Below are positions 17,102 to 26,016 of a DNA stretch of 64,000 nucleotides, piece after piece. Positions within the stretch are counted from its first letter, which is position 1. Every line of letters starts with the position of its first letter. Under the pieces are notes generated by a model. That model worked only from the letters and a program-made list of their open reading frames with translations. It was not told the origin of the DNA and did not search any database. This DNA comes from JBBIPA01 sp963820495 (lineage in GTDB: Bacteria; Chloroflexota; Dehalococcoidia; GIF9; UBA5629), in contig CAWGAF010000002.1 in the NCBI GenBank assembly GCA_963820495.1, positions 248,001 through 312,000 of the forward strand, in the 5' to 3' direction. A program made the translations under genes and the position numbers.

Positions 17102-18349
17102 ATGGCGAAAAACCTTTCTAAAGAGCTAAAAGAATATCTGCCGCAGCGGATTTTTAATCTGCTGCGAGACGCTGGTGATATGTCCAGTAAACTGGGGCAG
17201 GAGGTATTTCTTGTTGGTGGAGTAGTTAGAGACCTATTTCTAGCAAGGGCGAATTTCGACCTTGATTTGGTGATCGAGGGTGATGCCATCAAATTGGCTC
17301 AGGAGCTGGCTAAGAGTAGCCAGGTGAAGTTAATAGCGCATCACCGTTTTGGCACTGCCAAGCTTAACTTCTTCGATTTTACCCTTGATATAGCTGCTGC
17401 TCGTCGCGAGATGTACAGCAGGCCTGGCGCTTTGCCTGATGTCCAGTCGGGTACAGTCAATGATGACCTTTTTCGCCGGGATTTCTCGGTCAATGCTATG
17501 GCATTGTGTCTTGCACCTGAACGCTTCGGAGAGCTTATTGACCTTTATCATGGTCAGGATGATATAGCTAATCGTCTCATCCGTATCCTGCACTCGAAGA
17601 GTTTCATAGATGATGCTACCAGAATCTTCCGTGCCATCCGCTATGAGCAGAGGTTGGGCTTTACTCTAGAGCCAAAAACTGCTGAACTTCTCGTTCGAGA
17701 TGCTGCCATGATTAGAACCATAAGCGGTGACCGCATAAGACACGAGCTAATACTGATGCTAATGGAAGAATTTCCCGAGCAGGCTTTAAAGCGGTCTGGC
17801 GAACTTGGGGTCCTCAGCGAATTGCATCCTTCTCTTAAAGGGAGTGGCTGGCTCAGCGAGAGGTTTGAACAGGCTCGGCAGTTTCCTAAGATTAGCTCTT
17901 TGTATCCGCTTTACCTGTGCTTGCTAATATACAGGCTAGCTCCGAATGAAAATGACCAATTCTTATCCCGTCTCAATTTTCCTAAGAAGTTGGCTGAGGC
18001 AATGCGTCAGACATTACAACTCAAAGCTCAACTTGACCTTTTGGCTAAAACGGAACTAAAGCCCAGCGATATTTATCAGCTACTTCACGGCTATACAGCA
18101 CAGGCTATTCAAACCAATATGCTGGCTGTGCAATCTGAGGTCATAAAGCAGCGTTTACAATTATACTTGACTAAGTGGCGCTATGTTAGGCCGCTGCTAA
18201 CTGGTGAAGATTTAAAAGAAATGGGCGTTCCTCACGGACCGAAATTAGGAAAGATATTGAGTGCATTATATGAGGCAAAGCTTAATGGACAAGTCAGGAC
18301 CAGGAAGGGTGAGGAGAAGTTAGTCCGTAGCTGGCTGGGCAGTTCATAG
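17102..18349 (+). CDS. cca: CCA-adding tRNA nucleotidyltransferase / poly(A) polymerase family
   Basis: 415 aa. The head domain has LVGGVVRDLFLARANFDLDLVIEGDA (GG and DxD), RRDFSVNAMA and the DDATRIFRAIRYEQRLGF binding motif. The C-terminal half is helical, with a tail KLNGQVRTRKGEEKLVRSWL. It repairs or adds the 3' CCA of tRNA; some relatives split the A- and CC-adding jobs. It overlaps by 6 bases the convergent VTT gene. An extended -10 promoter lies about 40 bases upstream. Confidence 0.93.
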   Translation: MAKNLSKELKEYLPQRIFNLLRDAGDMSSKLGQEVFLVGGVVRDLFLARANFDLDLVIEGDAIKLAQELAKSSQVKLIAHHRFGTAKLNFFDFTLDIAAARREMYSRPGALPDVQSGTVNDDLFRRDFSVNAMALCLAPERFGELIDLYHGQDDIANRLIRILHSKSFIDDATRIFRAIRYEQRLGFTLEPKTAELLVRDAAMIRTISGDRIRHELILMLMEEFPEQALKRSGELGVLSELHPSLKGSGWLSERFEQARQFPKISSLYPLYLCLLIYRLAPNENDQFLSRLNFPKKLAEAMRQTLQLKAQLDLLAKTELKPSDIYQLLHGYTAQAIQTNMLAVQSEVIKQRLQLYLTKWRYVRPLLTGEDLKEMGVPHGPKLGKILSALYEAKLNGQVRTRKGEEKLVRSWLGSS

Positions 18350-18946
18350 GAACCAGGAAGGGAAGAAATGCGGTATAAGCCCAGCACCGATATAAGCTTC
18401 GATGAAAGACTTGGGTATTCTCCCCAGCCAGCAAGCCAGCAGGAACCTCCACAGTGGCAACTTCAGAGCACCCGCTACCAGGCCTATTATGTCGAAAAGA
18501 ACAAATGGTATAACCGATACCACAAACACTGCCCACATCCCGTAGCGCTTCATCCACGATGTTGCCCGCAGGTACGCTGCTTTTTGCTCGTCGATGATTA
18601 TCTTTTCACCGATGTAACCAGCGAAGTAACCGGTAATCTCGCCCAGCGCACTGCCAGCGCTGGCTACCAGCGCAACAATCACTGGATTCCATATCGAAGC
18701 TGCAGTGATAACCAATGCTGCACCTGGCGCTGGTAGTATGATGGTGCAGCTAGCTAAAAAAGTGCCACCAAAGACAATCAGATAGGCTAATATATCATAT
18801 TGCTTAAGGGAAACGCTGAGTTGGCTTCTGAGAAACCATACCAGATAGACCAATCCTAAGGTAAAAACTGCCATTCCAATGACCCAAAGAGTAGTTCTAA
18901 TCCACTTCTTTTTTTCTTTTTTCGATGATTGACGAATCTTGCTCAA
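18344..18946 (-). CDS. VTT/DedA-type membrane protein
   Basis: 200 aa, four or five membrane segments. The segment GSALGEITGYFAGYIGEKII and the later PFVLFDIIGLVAGALKLPLWRFLLACWLGRIPKSF match the VTT (SNARE-associated Golgi/DedA) family, which includes lipid scramblases and flippases. It follows ispE by 6 bases, so it is the last gene of the rsmA-ispE operon. Confidence 0.82.
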   Translation of the reverse strand: MSKIRQSSKKEKKKWIRTTLWVIGMAVFTLGLVYLVWFLRSQLSVSLKQYDILAYLIVFGGTFLASCTIILPAPGAALVITAASIWNPVIVALVASAGSALGEITGYFAGYIGEKIIIDEQKAAYLRATSWMKRYGMWAVFVVSVIPFVLFDIIGLVAGALKLPLWRFLLACWLGRIPKSFIEAYIGAGLIPHFFPSWFL

Positions 18947-18952
18947 TTTTTA

Positions 18953-19816
18953 TTAATCACCTGATTCCATGTTGGTTGATATGGCGTAAGCAGTATAACC
19001 CTGGCGGCTGAGGTGCTGACACAATTCTATACACGTGATTTCATCTGTAGTTGGAGCGAAAAGAGTCGGACCAGAGCCCGTCAAATGAATATTGGTAGCA
19101 CCGGCTTGCTTCAAACTCATCCAATATACTTTGAGTTTGGGGAAAATGTCAAAGGCAACAGCATCGAAGGCATTAAATAGCAAAGAGGGATTTATCTCTC
19201 TGTTATTTGTCCATATTTTCAAGGCTTCGTCGGTGTATTGACCTTCAGTAAAATGTTGGCTCTTCAATAAAGAATAGGCTTGTTTTGTCTTGTCTGGCAT
19301 CTGTGACCATGGTGGCAATAGCAAAACAAACCAGTTCGGTGATAGGGCTGGGGGCAGTGGTGTAACCTTTTCACCTCTGCCTTCTATCAATGCGGTGCCC
19401 TTGTGAATAAAAAAGGGGATGTCGGAGCCTAGTTCAGCCGCAAGCTGGAGCAAATCTGAAAGCTTTAAATCCAGCTTCCAGAGCTTGTTGAGAGCCAGTA
19501 AGGTAGCAGCCGCATCGCTGCTGCCACCACCCAGGCCTGCACTCCAGGGAATTTGCTTATTGAGCTTGATTTTAGCTCCTTCTCTGTAATCGCAGTCTTT
19601 CTTGAGCAGTTCAGCGGCACGGATTACCAGATTATCCCGAGTTTGCAAAGCTGGCTCAGTACATTCCAGTGAGATCTCCTTGTCTGACTCAAAGGAAATA
19701 ACATCGCACAAACTTATTGTTTGAACCAGGCTGCGGATTTCATGGTAACCATCATTGCGTTTGCCCAGCACTTCCAGTACCAGATTAAGCTTAGCTGGTG
19801 CCAAAACCTTTATCAT
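18953..19816 (-). CDS. ispE: 4-diphosphocytidyl-2-C-methyl-D-erythritol kinase
   Basis: A 287-aa GHMP kinase of the non-mevalonate isoprenoid pathway, phosphorylating CDP-ME to CDP-MEP. Seen: the start VLAPAKLNLVLEVLGKRNDGYHEI with the substrate motif, the ATP motif PWSAGLGGGSSDAA, and LTGSGPTLFA near the C-terminus. It overlaps rsmA by 4 bases (ATGA), so the pair is translationally coupled. Products feed the prenyltransferase at 32.6 kb. Confidence 0.95.
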   Translation of the reverse strand: MIKVLAPAKLNLVLEVLGKRNDGYHEIRSLVQTISLCDVISFESDKEISLECTEPALQTRDNLVIRAAELLKKDCDYREGAKIKLNKQIPWSAGLGGGSSDAAATLLALNKLWKLDLKLSDLLQLAAELGSDIPFFIHKGTALIEGRGEKVTPLPPALSPNWFVLLLPPWSQMPDKTKQAYSLLKSQHFTEGQYTDEALKIWTNNREINPSLLFNAFDAVAFDIFPKLKVYWMSLKQAGATNIHLTGSGPTLFAPTTDEITCIELCQHLSRQGYTAYAISTNMESGD

Positions 19817-20679
19817 GGCAGTGGCACCTTACCGGAAGCTATGGTAACTTCGTATAACCTTTGCCACTCGTTGAGGTTGAGCGTCTCAGGTCGGCGTTGT
19901 GGTTCAATCTTTGCCTCTGTTAACAAAGGAGTGACTTCGTTTTGTTTTATTCCCAGCCCCTGGGCTAGCGAATTACGCAATTGCTTTCGGGGCGATCTGA
20001 ATCCGCACCGAACAAACGTTAGAAAATTATTAATGTCGGCTACCGTAACCGCTGGTTCTGGGAGCATATCAAAGCGGATGATGGCTGAGTCTACCTTTGG
20101 TGGTGGATAAAAGCTTTCTGATGGTACATAAGCGATAATTCTGGGTTTACTGTATACCTGAAGGCTGACTGATAATACCGTCATCTCGCCGGGTTCGGCA
20201 ACGATAGCTTCGCCAACTTCTTTCTGTACCATTACCACCATTAGAGAGGGTTTTGGTGAAGCTTCTATAAAATAGTGTAATATGGGTGAAGTAATATAGT
20301 AAGGTATATTGGCCACCACTTTGTAGAAATTTTTCCTATCTATTAAGTCTGACAGATTGACCTTAAGTATATCCGCATTGATTATAGTAACGTTGTGCAG
20401 AGAAGATAGCTTGTGCTTTAAGCGTGAAGCTAATTTAGAATCAAGTTCAACGGCGACAACATTGCCGGCACTTTGGGCTAACTCTGCAGTTAATACGCCT
20501 AATCCTGGTCCTATCTCGATGACGAAATCTTCAGAGGAAAGCTCAGCCGCCGAAATGATGGTCTTCAAAACAGCCTCATCTACCAGGAAATGCTGCCCCA
20601 GTCTCTTCTTGGCTTTGAGCCCAGACTGGCGGAGTGTTTTTTTAACCTCCACTGATGGTGTTTTTGTTTTTTTAGGCAC
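19813..20679 (-). CDS. rsmA: 16S rRNA dimethyladenosine transferase
   Basis: 288 aa, KsgA/RsmA family, dimethylating two adjacent adenines near the 3' end of 16S rRNA. Seen: KKRLGQHFLVDEAVL, motif I VIEIGPGLGVLTAEL, and the target-base motif NIPYYITSPIL (NxPY). The C-terminal domain has PPPKVDSAIIRF. Just upstream on the same strand is the SRP RNA. First gene of rsmA-ispE-VTT. Confidence 0.96.
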   Translation of the reverse strand: MPKKTKTPSVEVKKTLRQSGLKAKKRLGQHFLVDEAVLKTIISAAELSSEDFVIEIGPGLGVLTAELAQSAGNVVAVELDSKLASRLKHKLSSLHNVTIINADILKVNLSDLIDRKNFYKVVANIPYYITSPILHYFIEASPKPSLMVVMVQKEVGEAIVAEPGEMTVLSVSLQVYSKPRIIAYVPSESFYPPPKVDSAIIRFDMLPEPAVTVADINNFLTFVRCGFRSPRKQLRNSLAQGLGIKQNEVTPLLTEAKIEPQRRPETLNLNEWQRLYEVTIASGKVPLP

Positions 20680-20752
20680 CTAAAGCTCCGGCACCTGCCG
20701 TTTCAGATGTTTTACTTTTGGAGAATTCTGGTCATTCTTATAGTGGGACATA

Positions 20753-21022
20753 GGGCCGTGCACTGACTGTCGATTCTGTTTCCCAGCTTATTACAATTAG
20801 CCAACTCAGACCAGGTAGCCTTGCGGCACCCGGAGTATACTATTTACCGCTGCTTCCTTCCGGATCTGACGGGGTTCATAGCCCTCCGCCGCGCAAGACC
20901 CAGCCCTCAACGCCACTTGATTGAAAACAGTCCCGAAAAACAAAAACCTCGAGCCAGAATTCAATCCCGCTATAGCGGATTTCGGGTACAGGGCACCGCT
21001 AGTTCCCCATCTAGCACGACCC
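20753..21022 (-). ncRNA. ffs: Signal recognition particle RNA, large bacterial type
   Basis: About 270 nt. The first nine bases GGGTCGTGC pair with the last nine GCACGGCCC. The 5' part has Alu-domain features (CGGTGCCCTGTACCCG, CTCGAGG), and the S domain shows the GGAA tetraloop within TCCGGAAGGAAGCAGC (about 20852-20867), which binds Ffh. The similarity to the 6S-type scRNA of Bacillus is plain throughout. No protein is encoded. The promoter is right upstream and the 3' end leaves a short gap before rsmA. Confidence 0.95.
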
Positions 21023-21028
21023 AACTAA

Positions 21029-21057
21029 ATATTACTATGGAGACCCTTTCGTTTCAA
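21029..21057 (-). promoter_or_regulatory. Promoter of the SRP RNA gene
   Basis: On the minus strand TTGAAA (21057-21052) and TAATAT (21034-21029) are separated by 17 bp. The predicted start is 21022, exactly the first G of the terminal helix. Confidence 0.7.
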
Positions 21058-21058
21058 G

Positions 21059-21790
21059 CTACATGCCATGATTTAAGCGGTAAACGAGGAACTCAGGGAG
21101 TTTTTCCTGAAGCATCTTCTCCTGGGTGGCCTCAATATTATATTCGATGCGGTGATGATGAATAATCCCTGCATCACTATCATACAGCGCATAGCTGGCA
21201 CGAGGGTCATTGTCGCGTGGCTGGCCGACGCTGCCAGGATTGATGATAAGTCGATTTGTCTCCAGTTTTAAGGTGGCTTTGTCTTTTAGTTGGTGGAGGG
21301 TAACAGAATCGTCGATGTGTTCGAAGACCAGTGGTATATGAGAATGCCCCACCAGGCAAAACGGTGTGTTGAAAAATTCTATGTTCTCCTTGGCTGCCCT
21401 TGTCGAGAGCAGGTATTCCCAGATAGGCTCCCTGGGGCTGCCATGAGCCAGGCTGAAATTGTCCTCACTGATGGTGAGTGGCAAAGATTTTAGGTAGTTT
21501 TTATCTTCATCGGTTAGCTGCTGGGCTGTCCAGTGATTAGCCAGAGCAGCGTCTTCATTAAAGTCTAGCGTATCGATGCGACCTATGACTGCCCAATCGT
21601 GATTACCAGCAACACAAATATGGTCATATTGCTGTAGAAGCTCGATGCATGCGTGTGGTTCAGGCCCATAGCCTACAATATCACCCAGACACCATATTCT
21701 GTCAAACCCACCTCTTTCCTCTAAATCCTGAAGCACTGCCTTGAAGGCAATCAGATTGCTGTGGATATCGCCGAGGATTGCATATCGCAT
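21059..21790 (-). CDS. Metallophosphoesterase
   Basis: 243 aa with the calcineurin-like phosphoesterase motifs GDIHSN, GDIVGYGP, GNHD and GHSH in order; these bind the two metals. Such cytosolic enzymes hydrolyse phosphodiesters or nucleotides; the substrate is unknown. Its 3' end nearly touches the SRP RNA promoter. Confidence 0.92.
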   Translation of the reverse strand: MRYAILGDIHSNLIAFKAVLQDLEERGGFDRIWCLGDIVGYGPEPHACIELLQQYDHICVAGNHDWAVIGRIDTLDFNEDAALANHWTAQQLTDEDKNYLKSLPLTISEDNFSLAHGSPREPIWEYLLSTRAAKENIEFFNTPFCLVGHSHIPLVFEHIDDSVTLHQLKDKATLKLETNRLIINPGSVGQPRDNDPRASYALYDSDAGIIHHHRIEYNIEATQEKMLQEKLPEFLVYRLNHGM

Positions 21791-21908
21791 CCTGCCTAAT
21801 ATATCACTTAGGGGTCATTTTGTTAAGTCTGTGGGATGTGTGGCTTACTTAAACTGCCTGATAGAGGTAAAATTATGTTAGAGGAATCAACTATTGGGGG
21901 TAGTAATC

Positions 21909-22310
21909 ATGTATTATTTTGCCTATGGTTCTAATCTCGAAAAGAAACAAATGATGCAACGGTGTCCTGACAGTAAACCTAAGTTTAGCGCTGTGCTGCC
22001 TAATTACAAGTTAATATTTACGGGATGGTCGAGACAATGGAGAGGTGGTACTGCCAGCATTAAGCCATTTAGAGGTGACAAGGTTAGGGGAGCTGTTTAC
22101 GAAATTTCAGATAGCGATCTAAGGAAGTTAGATAAGTTTGAGGATTACCCCACGACTTATAACCGGCTGAATGTAACTGCTTGGACTGATGACGGTGATC
22201 CTGTGGAAGCGGTGACCTATATTAAAAATGAGCAATCGCCAGAGACAAAGCCATCACCAGAATACTTGGCGGTCATTCGTCAGGGATACAGAGACTGGGA
22301 TATAGAGTAG
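21909..22310 (+). CDS. Gamma-glutamylcyclotransferase-like (GGCT/AIG2) protein
   Basis: 133 aa with the substrate-binding loop YFAYGSNL (YGSN), and LDKFEDYPTTYNRLNVTAW with the catalytic-type glutamate. The fold converts gamma-glutamyl amines to 5-oxoproline, but bacterial members often have unknown substrates. I use the ATG at 21909, 15 bases inside a TTG-opened frame, because TGGGGGTAG precedes it. Confidence 0.82.
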   Translation: MYYFAYGSNLEKKQMMQRCPDSKPKFSAVLPNYKLIFTGWSRQWRGGTASIKPFRGDKVRGAVYEISDSDLRKLDKFEDYPTTYNRLNVTAWTDDGDPVEAVTYIKNEQSPETKPSPEYLAVIRQGYRDWDIE

Positions 22311-22340
22311 TTGCTGAAGAGTTGGGTCTTCGCTTCCTGA

Positions 22341-22943
22341 TTAACTCTCGTTAATGGTTATCTTTATGATTACATCGCCTTTGGTTGATAGGTCCATCGG
22401 GTCTCTGGGAGTAATCCTGTTCACGACATCCATCCCCTTTATTACCTGTCCAAATACTGTATGCTTGCCATCAAGGCCAGGCTGGGGAGCGTAGGTGATG
22501 AAGAACTGGCTGCCATTGGTATTTGGTCCGCTGTTTGCCATGGATAGAGCACCGGTACCGTGTCGGCGCTGGCTGAACTCGTCTTCAAATTTGTAACCGG
22601 GGCCACCAGATCCTGTCCCAGTGGGATCTCCACCCTGAGCCATAAAGCCGGGGATTACCCTATGGAAGGTGGTGCCATTGTAGAAACCTTCCCGTGCCAG
22701 AAACACGAAGTTGTTTACAGTTTTGGGAGCATCTTTAGCAAATAGCTCCACGACTATGTCGCCCTTTTCGGTCTCAATAGTAGCAGTGTACTTCTTATTA
22801 ACGTCAATCATCACCTTGGGGGGAGCGGTATATTTCTTGGGTCCTGGTGCGGATGTTGATGATTCAGGTTCCTTGGCACAGCCTATTGCTGGCGTTACCA
22901 CTGCCAGAAGAATTGCCAGTAAAATATACCACTTTTTTGACAC
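22341..22943 (-). CDS. Cyclophilin-type peptidyl-prolyl isomerase lipoprotein
   Basis: 200 aa. The signal peptide ends in the lipobox AIGC (Cys at about 22), so the enzyme is probably anchored outside the membrane. A Ser/Pro-rich linker follows, then a cyclophilin domain with FHRVIPGFMAQGGDPTGTG, GPNTNGSQFFIT and DGKHTVFGQVIKGMDVV. It speeds proline cis-trans isomerisation in extracytoplasmic folding. The start is GTG after AGGAGGG. Confidence 0.94.
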   Translation of the reverse strand: MSKKWYILLAILLAVVTPAIGCAKEPESSTSAPGPKKYTAPPKVMIDVNKKYTATIETEKGDIVVELFAKDAPKTVNNFVFLAREGFYNGTTFHRVIPGFMAQGGDPTGTGSGGPGYKFEDEFSQRRHGTGALSMANSGPNTNGSQFFITYAPQPGLDGKHTVFGQVIKGMDVVNRITPRDPMDLSTKGDVIIKITINES

Positions 22944-23098
22944 AGGTTAGCCCTCCTATTAATATTGGTTGATAGATTATATATATTTTTCTGATTATTT
23001 GCGAAAAATAAATATTAGATTTCAGGCAGCAAATATTGATTTGTTTTAGACCGTAGTTTTTAGTCCCAGGCTCAGCGATTTTGCTTTAACTGCGTAAA

Positions 23099-23674
23099 TT
23101 ATTTTTTAATATCCATGACCGCATAGCATATCTCTGCGAAAGCCAAAAATCCAAATCCATACAGCAGAGAGACTACGATACCACCGATTGCGATTCCTAT
23201 TACAGCAGTACCTTCCATGGTTCCCATGCCGGGCACAGCGGACATTAAAGTGCCACCTATGCTGGCAAATACCGCCATAGCAATCGAAGCTAAGATACCA
23301 AGCACCAGTATAATCCAGCCAAAGATTTGAAAAATAATTGCGGCGGCATTAAGGATACCACGTCTTCTTGAATTTGTGGTCTGTTTTGCTACTGGCGCAG
23401 TTCCAGCTGTTGCTGGAGTATTAGCGGTTGCTGCACTGGTGCCCTTGGGCATGGCAGGTTGAGCCATTTGAGGTGGTTGCTGGCTAATGCCAGACAATTT
23501 GGTTCCGCAAGAGCCGCAGAATTGCTGCCCCGGAGAAATTGGTAAACCACAGGTGGGGCAGGCGGCTGCTTTCTGTGGTACCACACCCTCCAGGTTAAGT
23601 CCACAAACCCCGCAGAATTTCTGGCTTTCATTAATCGGTGAACCACAACTGGGACAGTTGACCATTTGCTGCAT
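23099..23674 (-). CDS. Zinc-ribbon membrane protein
   Basis: 191 aa. Two zinc ribbons at the N-terminus (CPSCGSPI...CGVCG at residues 8-25 and CPTCGLPI...CGSCG at about 39-57), a proline- and alanine-rich linker, then two or three membrane segments from about residue 110. Such proteins are membrane-anchored with cytosolic zinc ribbons; role unknown. Confidence 0.78.
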   Translation of the reverse strand: MQQMVNCPSCGSPINESQKFCGVCGLNLEGVVPQKAAACPTCGLPISPGQQFCGSCGTKLSGISQQPPQMAQPAMPKGTSAATANTPATAGTAPVAKQTTNSRRRGILNAAAIIFQIFGWIILVLGILASIAMAVFASIGGTLMSAVPGMGTMEGTAVIGIAIGGIVVSLLYGFGFLAFAEICYAVMDIKK

Positions 23675-23784
23675 AGTATCACCTCTCCTTTTTTTGAATT
23701 ATATAACTTGTGTTTGCTATATACAAGACTTATTAGCCATTTTTAAGTAATCTATTGCTGTTTTAGCTTAAAATTCGGGGTGTG

Positions 23785-23793
23785 TGCTATAAT
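23785..23793 (+). promoter_or_regulatory. Extended -10 promoter of thiL (leaderless transcript)
   Basis: TG-C-TATAAT, with TATAAT at 23788-23793. Position +1 falls at 23800, the G of the thiL GTG, so no 5' untranslated leader is expected. Confidence 0.65.
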
Positions 23794-23799
23794 CCAGCC

Positions 23800-24810
23800 G
23801 TGAAAGTTTCAGAACTGGGCGAATTCGGTTTAATCGGGCTTCTGGCGGACATTATCGATAAGGCTAAGGATCCCAAAGTTGCTTCTTGGCAAAAGTTGCT
23901 CATCGGTATTGGCGATGATACTGCTGCCTGGAAATGCGACGCTCCTATTCAGCTAGCGACCACTGATAGTCTAATTCAGGATGTACATTTCGATCTGAAT
24001 TCTTCCTCCTGGGAAGAGCTGGGTTGGAAATCCATAGCGGTAAACTTAAGCGATATTGCTGCTATGGGTGGTATTCCCCAATATGCGCTGGTCTCTCTGG
24101 CTCTGCCCGGTGACGTCGAAGCTGACAATGTATCCAAACTGTATCACGGTATGGTTGATATTAGTAACCAGTTTGGAGTTGCTATAGTTGGCGGAAATTT
24201 TTCATCTGCCAGCAAGGTGATGATCACTGTCACAGTTCTGGGTGCTCTAAAAAGTAAAAATGCGCTTACTCGTTCGGCAGCCAGGGTTGGTGACCAGATA
24301 GCTATTACTGGATATACAGGGCTGTCAGCTGCAGGACTGCGGATGCTCAGGCAAAATCTGAATTTTGATAACGAAACTGGCAGACTTCTCAGAGAAGTCC
24401 ATCTAAAACCTGTACCCAGGGTGAAGGAAGGGCAAATCCTGTTACGACATGGAGTCAGAACCGCTATAGATATCAGCGATGGTTTGATTGCCGATTTAAC
24501 TCATATTTGTGAAGCAAGCAAGGTCAGCGCCAGAGTAAGACAAGACCTGGTGCCAGTACACGCCTCACTACAAACTTATTTCAAGAACGATTGTCAGCAA
24601 CTGGTTCTGGGTGGTGGCGAGGATTATGAATTACTGTTCACTGCAGCCAGCAAGGTCATTGAGAAGGTGAAGAAAGTGCTGTCCTGTCCAGTAACTGTAA
24701 TCGGCGAGATAAACGAGGGAGCACCGGGGCAGGTGACGGTGATAGATGCTGCTGGTAAAGGCGTTCCTTTACAAAGGGCAGGTTGGGACCATTTTAAATC
24801 GCGGGCGTGA
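23800..24810 (+). CDS. thiL: Thiamine-monophosphate kinase
   Basis: 336 aa, PurM-like ATP-dependent enzyme making thiamine diphosphate from the monophosphate. Seen: ELGEFGLIGLL, IGIGDDTAAW (GDD metal site), TTDSLIQDVHFDL, LSDIAAMGG, the central GDQIAITGYTGLSAAG, and GGGEDYELLF. I chose the GTG at 23800 over the upstream GTG at 23782 because the latter lies in the promoter and the -10 places the transcript start exactly at 23800. First of an operon thiL-tsaE-tsaB. Confidence 0.95.
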   Translation: MKVSELGEFGLIGLLADIIDKAKDPKVASWQKLLIGIGDDTAAWKCDAPIQLATTDSLIQDVHFDLNSSSWEELGWKSIAVNLSDIAAMGGIPQYALVSLALPGDVEADNVSKLYHGMVDISNQFGVAIVGGNFSSASKVMITVTVLGALKSKNALTRSAARVGDQIAITGYTGLSAAGLRMLRQNLNFDNETGRLLREVHLKPVPRVKEGQILLRHGVRTAIDISDGLIADLTHICEASKVSARVRQDLVPVHASLQTYFKNDCQQLVLGGGEDYELLFTAASKVIEKVKKVLSCPVTVIGEINEGAPGQVTVIDAAGKGVPLQRAGWDHFKSRA

Positions 24811-24813
24811 TTA

Positions 24814-25299
24814 ATGAAGAAGACAGCTTGGCAGCTTGTTTCACACAGTCCCGAGCAGACTCAGAGCTTAGGAAGGCATTTGGGCAAGTTGGCTCAGGCA
24901 GGCGATGTGTACTTGCTTACTGGCAATTTGGGGAGTGGCAAGACTTGCCTGACACAGGGTATTGCCTGGGGTCTAGGTGTTAAGGAATATGCTTTTAGTC
25001 CCTCCTTTGTTATAGTCAGGGAATACCACGGCAAGCTTCCTTTATATCATATTGACTTATACCGGCTTGACCGCATCGAAGAAATTATTGACCTGGTGCT
25101 TGAAGAGTATTTTTACGGCGATGGCATCTGTGTGGTGGAATGGGCGGAGAAAGGCGTGGATGTGCTGCCACGGGAGAATTTATTGATAAAACTTAATTAT
25201 ATCTCGACTACCGACCGTTCTCTGGATGTGGAAGCGAACGGCGAGCGCTATGCGCAACTACTGGAATCTCTCAAGGAAGAATTGAAAACATGGAATTAG
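24814..25299 (+). CDS. tsaE: tRNA threonylcarbamoyladenosine biosynthesis ATPase
   Basis: 161-aa P-loop protein (YjeE). Walker A GNLGSGKTCLTQG at about residues 38-50, then the family markers SPSFVIVREY, YHIDLYRLD and EWAEKG. TsaE acts with TsaB and TsaD in making t6A37 of tRNA. It overlaps tsaB by 10 bases; tsaD is not in the window. Confidence 0.95.
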   Translation: MKKTAWQLVSHSPEQTQSLGRHLGKLAQAGDVYLLTGNLGSGKTCLTQGIAWGLGVKEYAFSPSFVIVREYHGKLPLYHIDLYRLDRIEEIIDLVLEEYFYGDGICVVEWAEKGVDVLPRENLLIKLNYISTTDRSLDVEANGERYAQLLESLKEELKTWN

Positions 25300-25967
25300 C
25301 CATAGATACCTCAACCGATTTTGCCAGCATCGCCCTGTCCCATGAGGGCACTACTATAGCTGAACTAACCTGGCATTCGGCGCAGAGACATACCGTGGAA
25401 CTGGTGCCTAATATAGAGCGTATGCTCAATCAGATGAAGGTTGATCAAAAATCTCTGGGCGCTATTTTTGTAGCCAAAGGTCCAGGAAGCTTCAATGGGC
25501 TCAGGGTGGGTATGAGCACAGCTAAAGGGTTGGCTTTTGCCTTGAATATTCCGCTGATTGGAATAAGCACTTTGGAAATCGAAGCTTATCCTTTTGCCTT
25601 CACCAAACTGCTGCTTTGTCCTATTCACAACGCTGGTCGTGGTGAGATTGCTACGGCTTTTTATCGACAGAATGATGAATGGCGCTGCCTGGAGGAAGAG
25701 CATATTACGACTGTAGACATATTGTGCCAGCGTATTGAAGGGGAGACGGTTTTCTGCGGTGAGATTCCGGAGCCTGTTATCACGCAATTGAGACAAAATT
25801 TGGCCGAGAACGCTGTGATACCGGAACTGGCGGCTCGGTTGCGCCGTGCCAGCCATCTGGCAATACTGGGCTGGCAGCGATTTAAAAGGAATGAGCAGGA
25901 TAATCCAGCAAGCCTACAGCCATTGTACCTGCGTCCACCACCGATTACCCAGCGCAAAGTAAGATAG
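25290..25967 (+). CDS. tsaB: tRNA threonylcarbamoyladenosine biosynthesis protein TsaB
   Basis: 225-aa ASKHA-fold protein that pairs with TsaD. Begins ELAIDTSTDFASIALSH; continues with WHSAQRHTVELVPNIERML and the GPGSFNGLRVGMSTAKGLAFALNIPLIGISTLE stretch diagnostic for TsaB. Translational coupling to tsaE by overlap. Confidence 0.95.
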   Translation: MELAIDTSTDFASIALSHEGTTIAELTWHSAQRHTVELVPNIERMLNQMKVDQKSLGAIFVAKGPGSFNGLRVGMSTAKGLAFALNIPLIGISTLEIEAYPFAFTKLLLCPIHNAGRGEIATAFYRQNDEWRCLEEEHITTVDILCQRIEGETVFCGEIPEPVITQLRQNLAENAVIPELAARLRRASHLAILGWQRFKRNEQDNPASLQPLYLRPPPITQRKVR

Positions 25968-26016
25968 ACAATTATGAGATAATGAATAGAATAATAAAAA
26001 CTAAGGAGCTTTTGGA

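Noticed and set aside
23741..23800. Riboswitch before thiL
   Set aside because: The -10 box abuts the start codon, leaving no leader for an aptamer.
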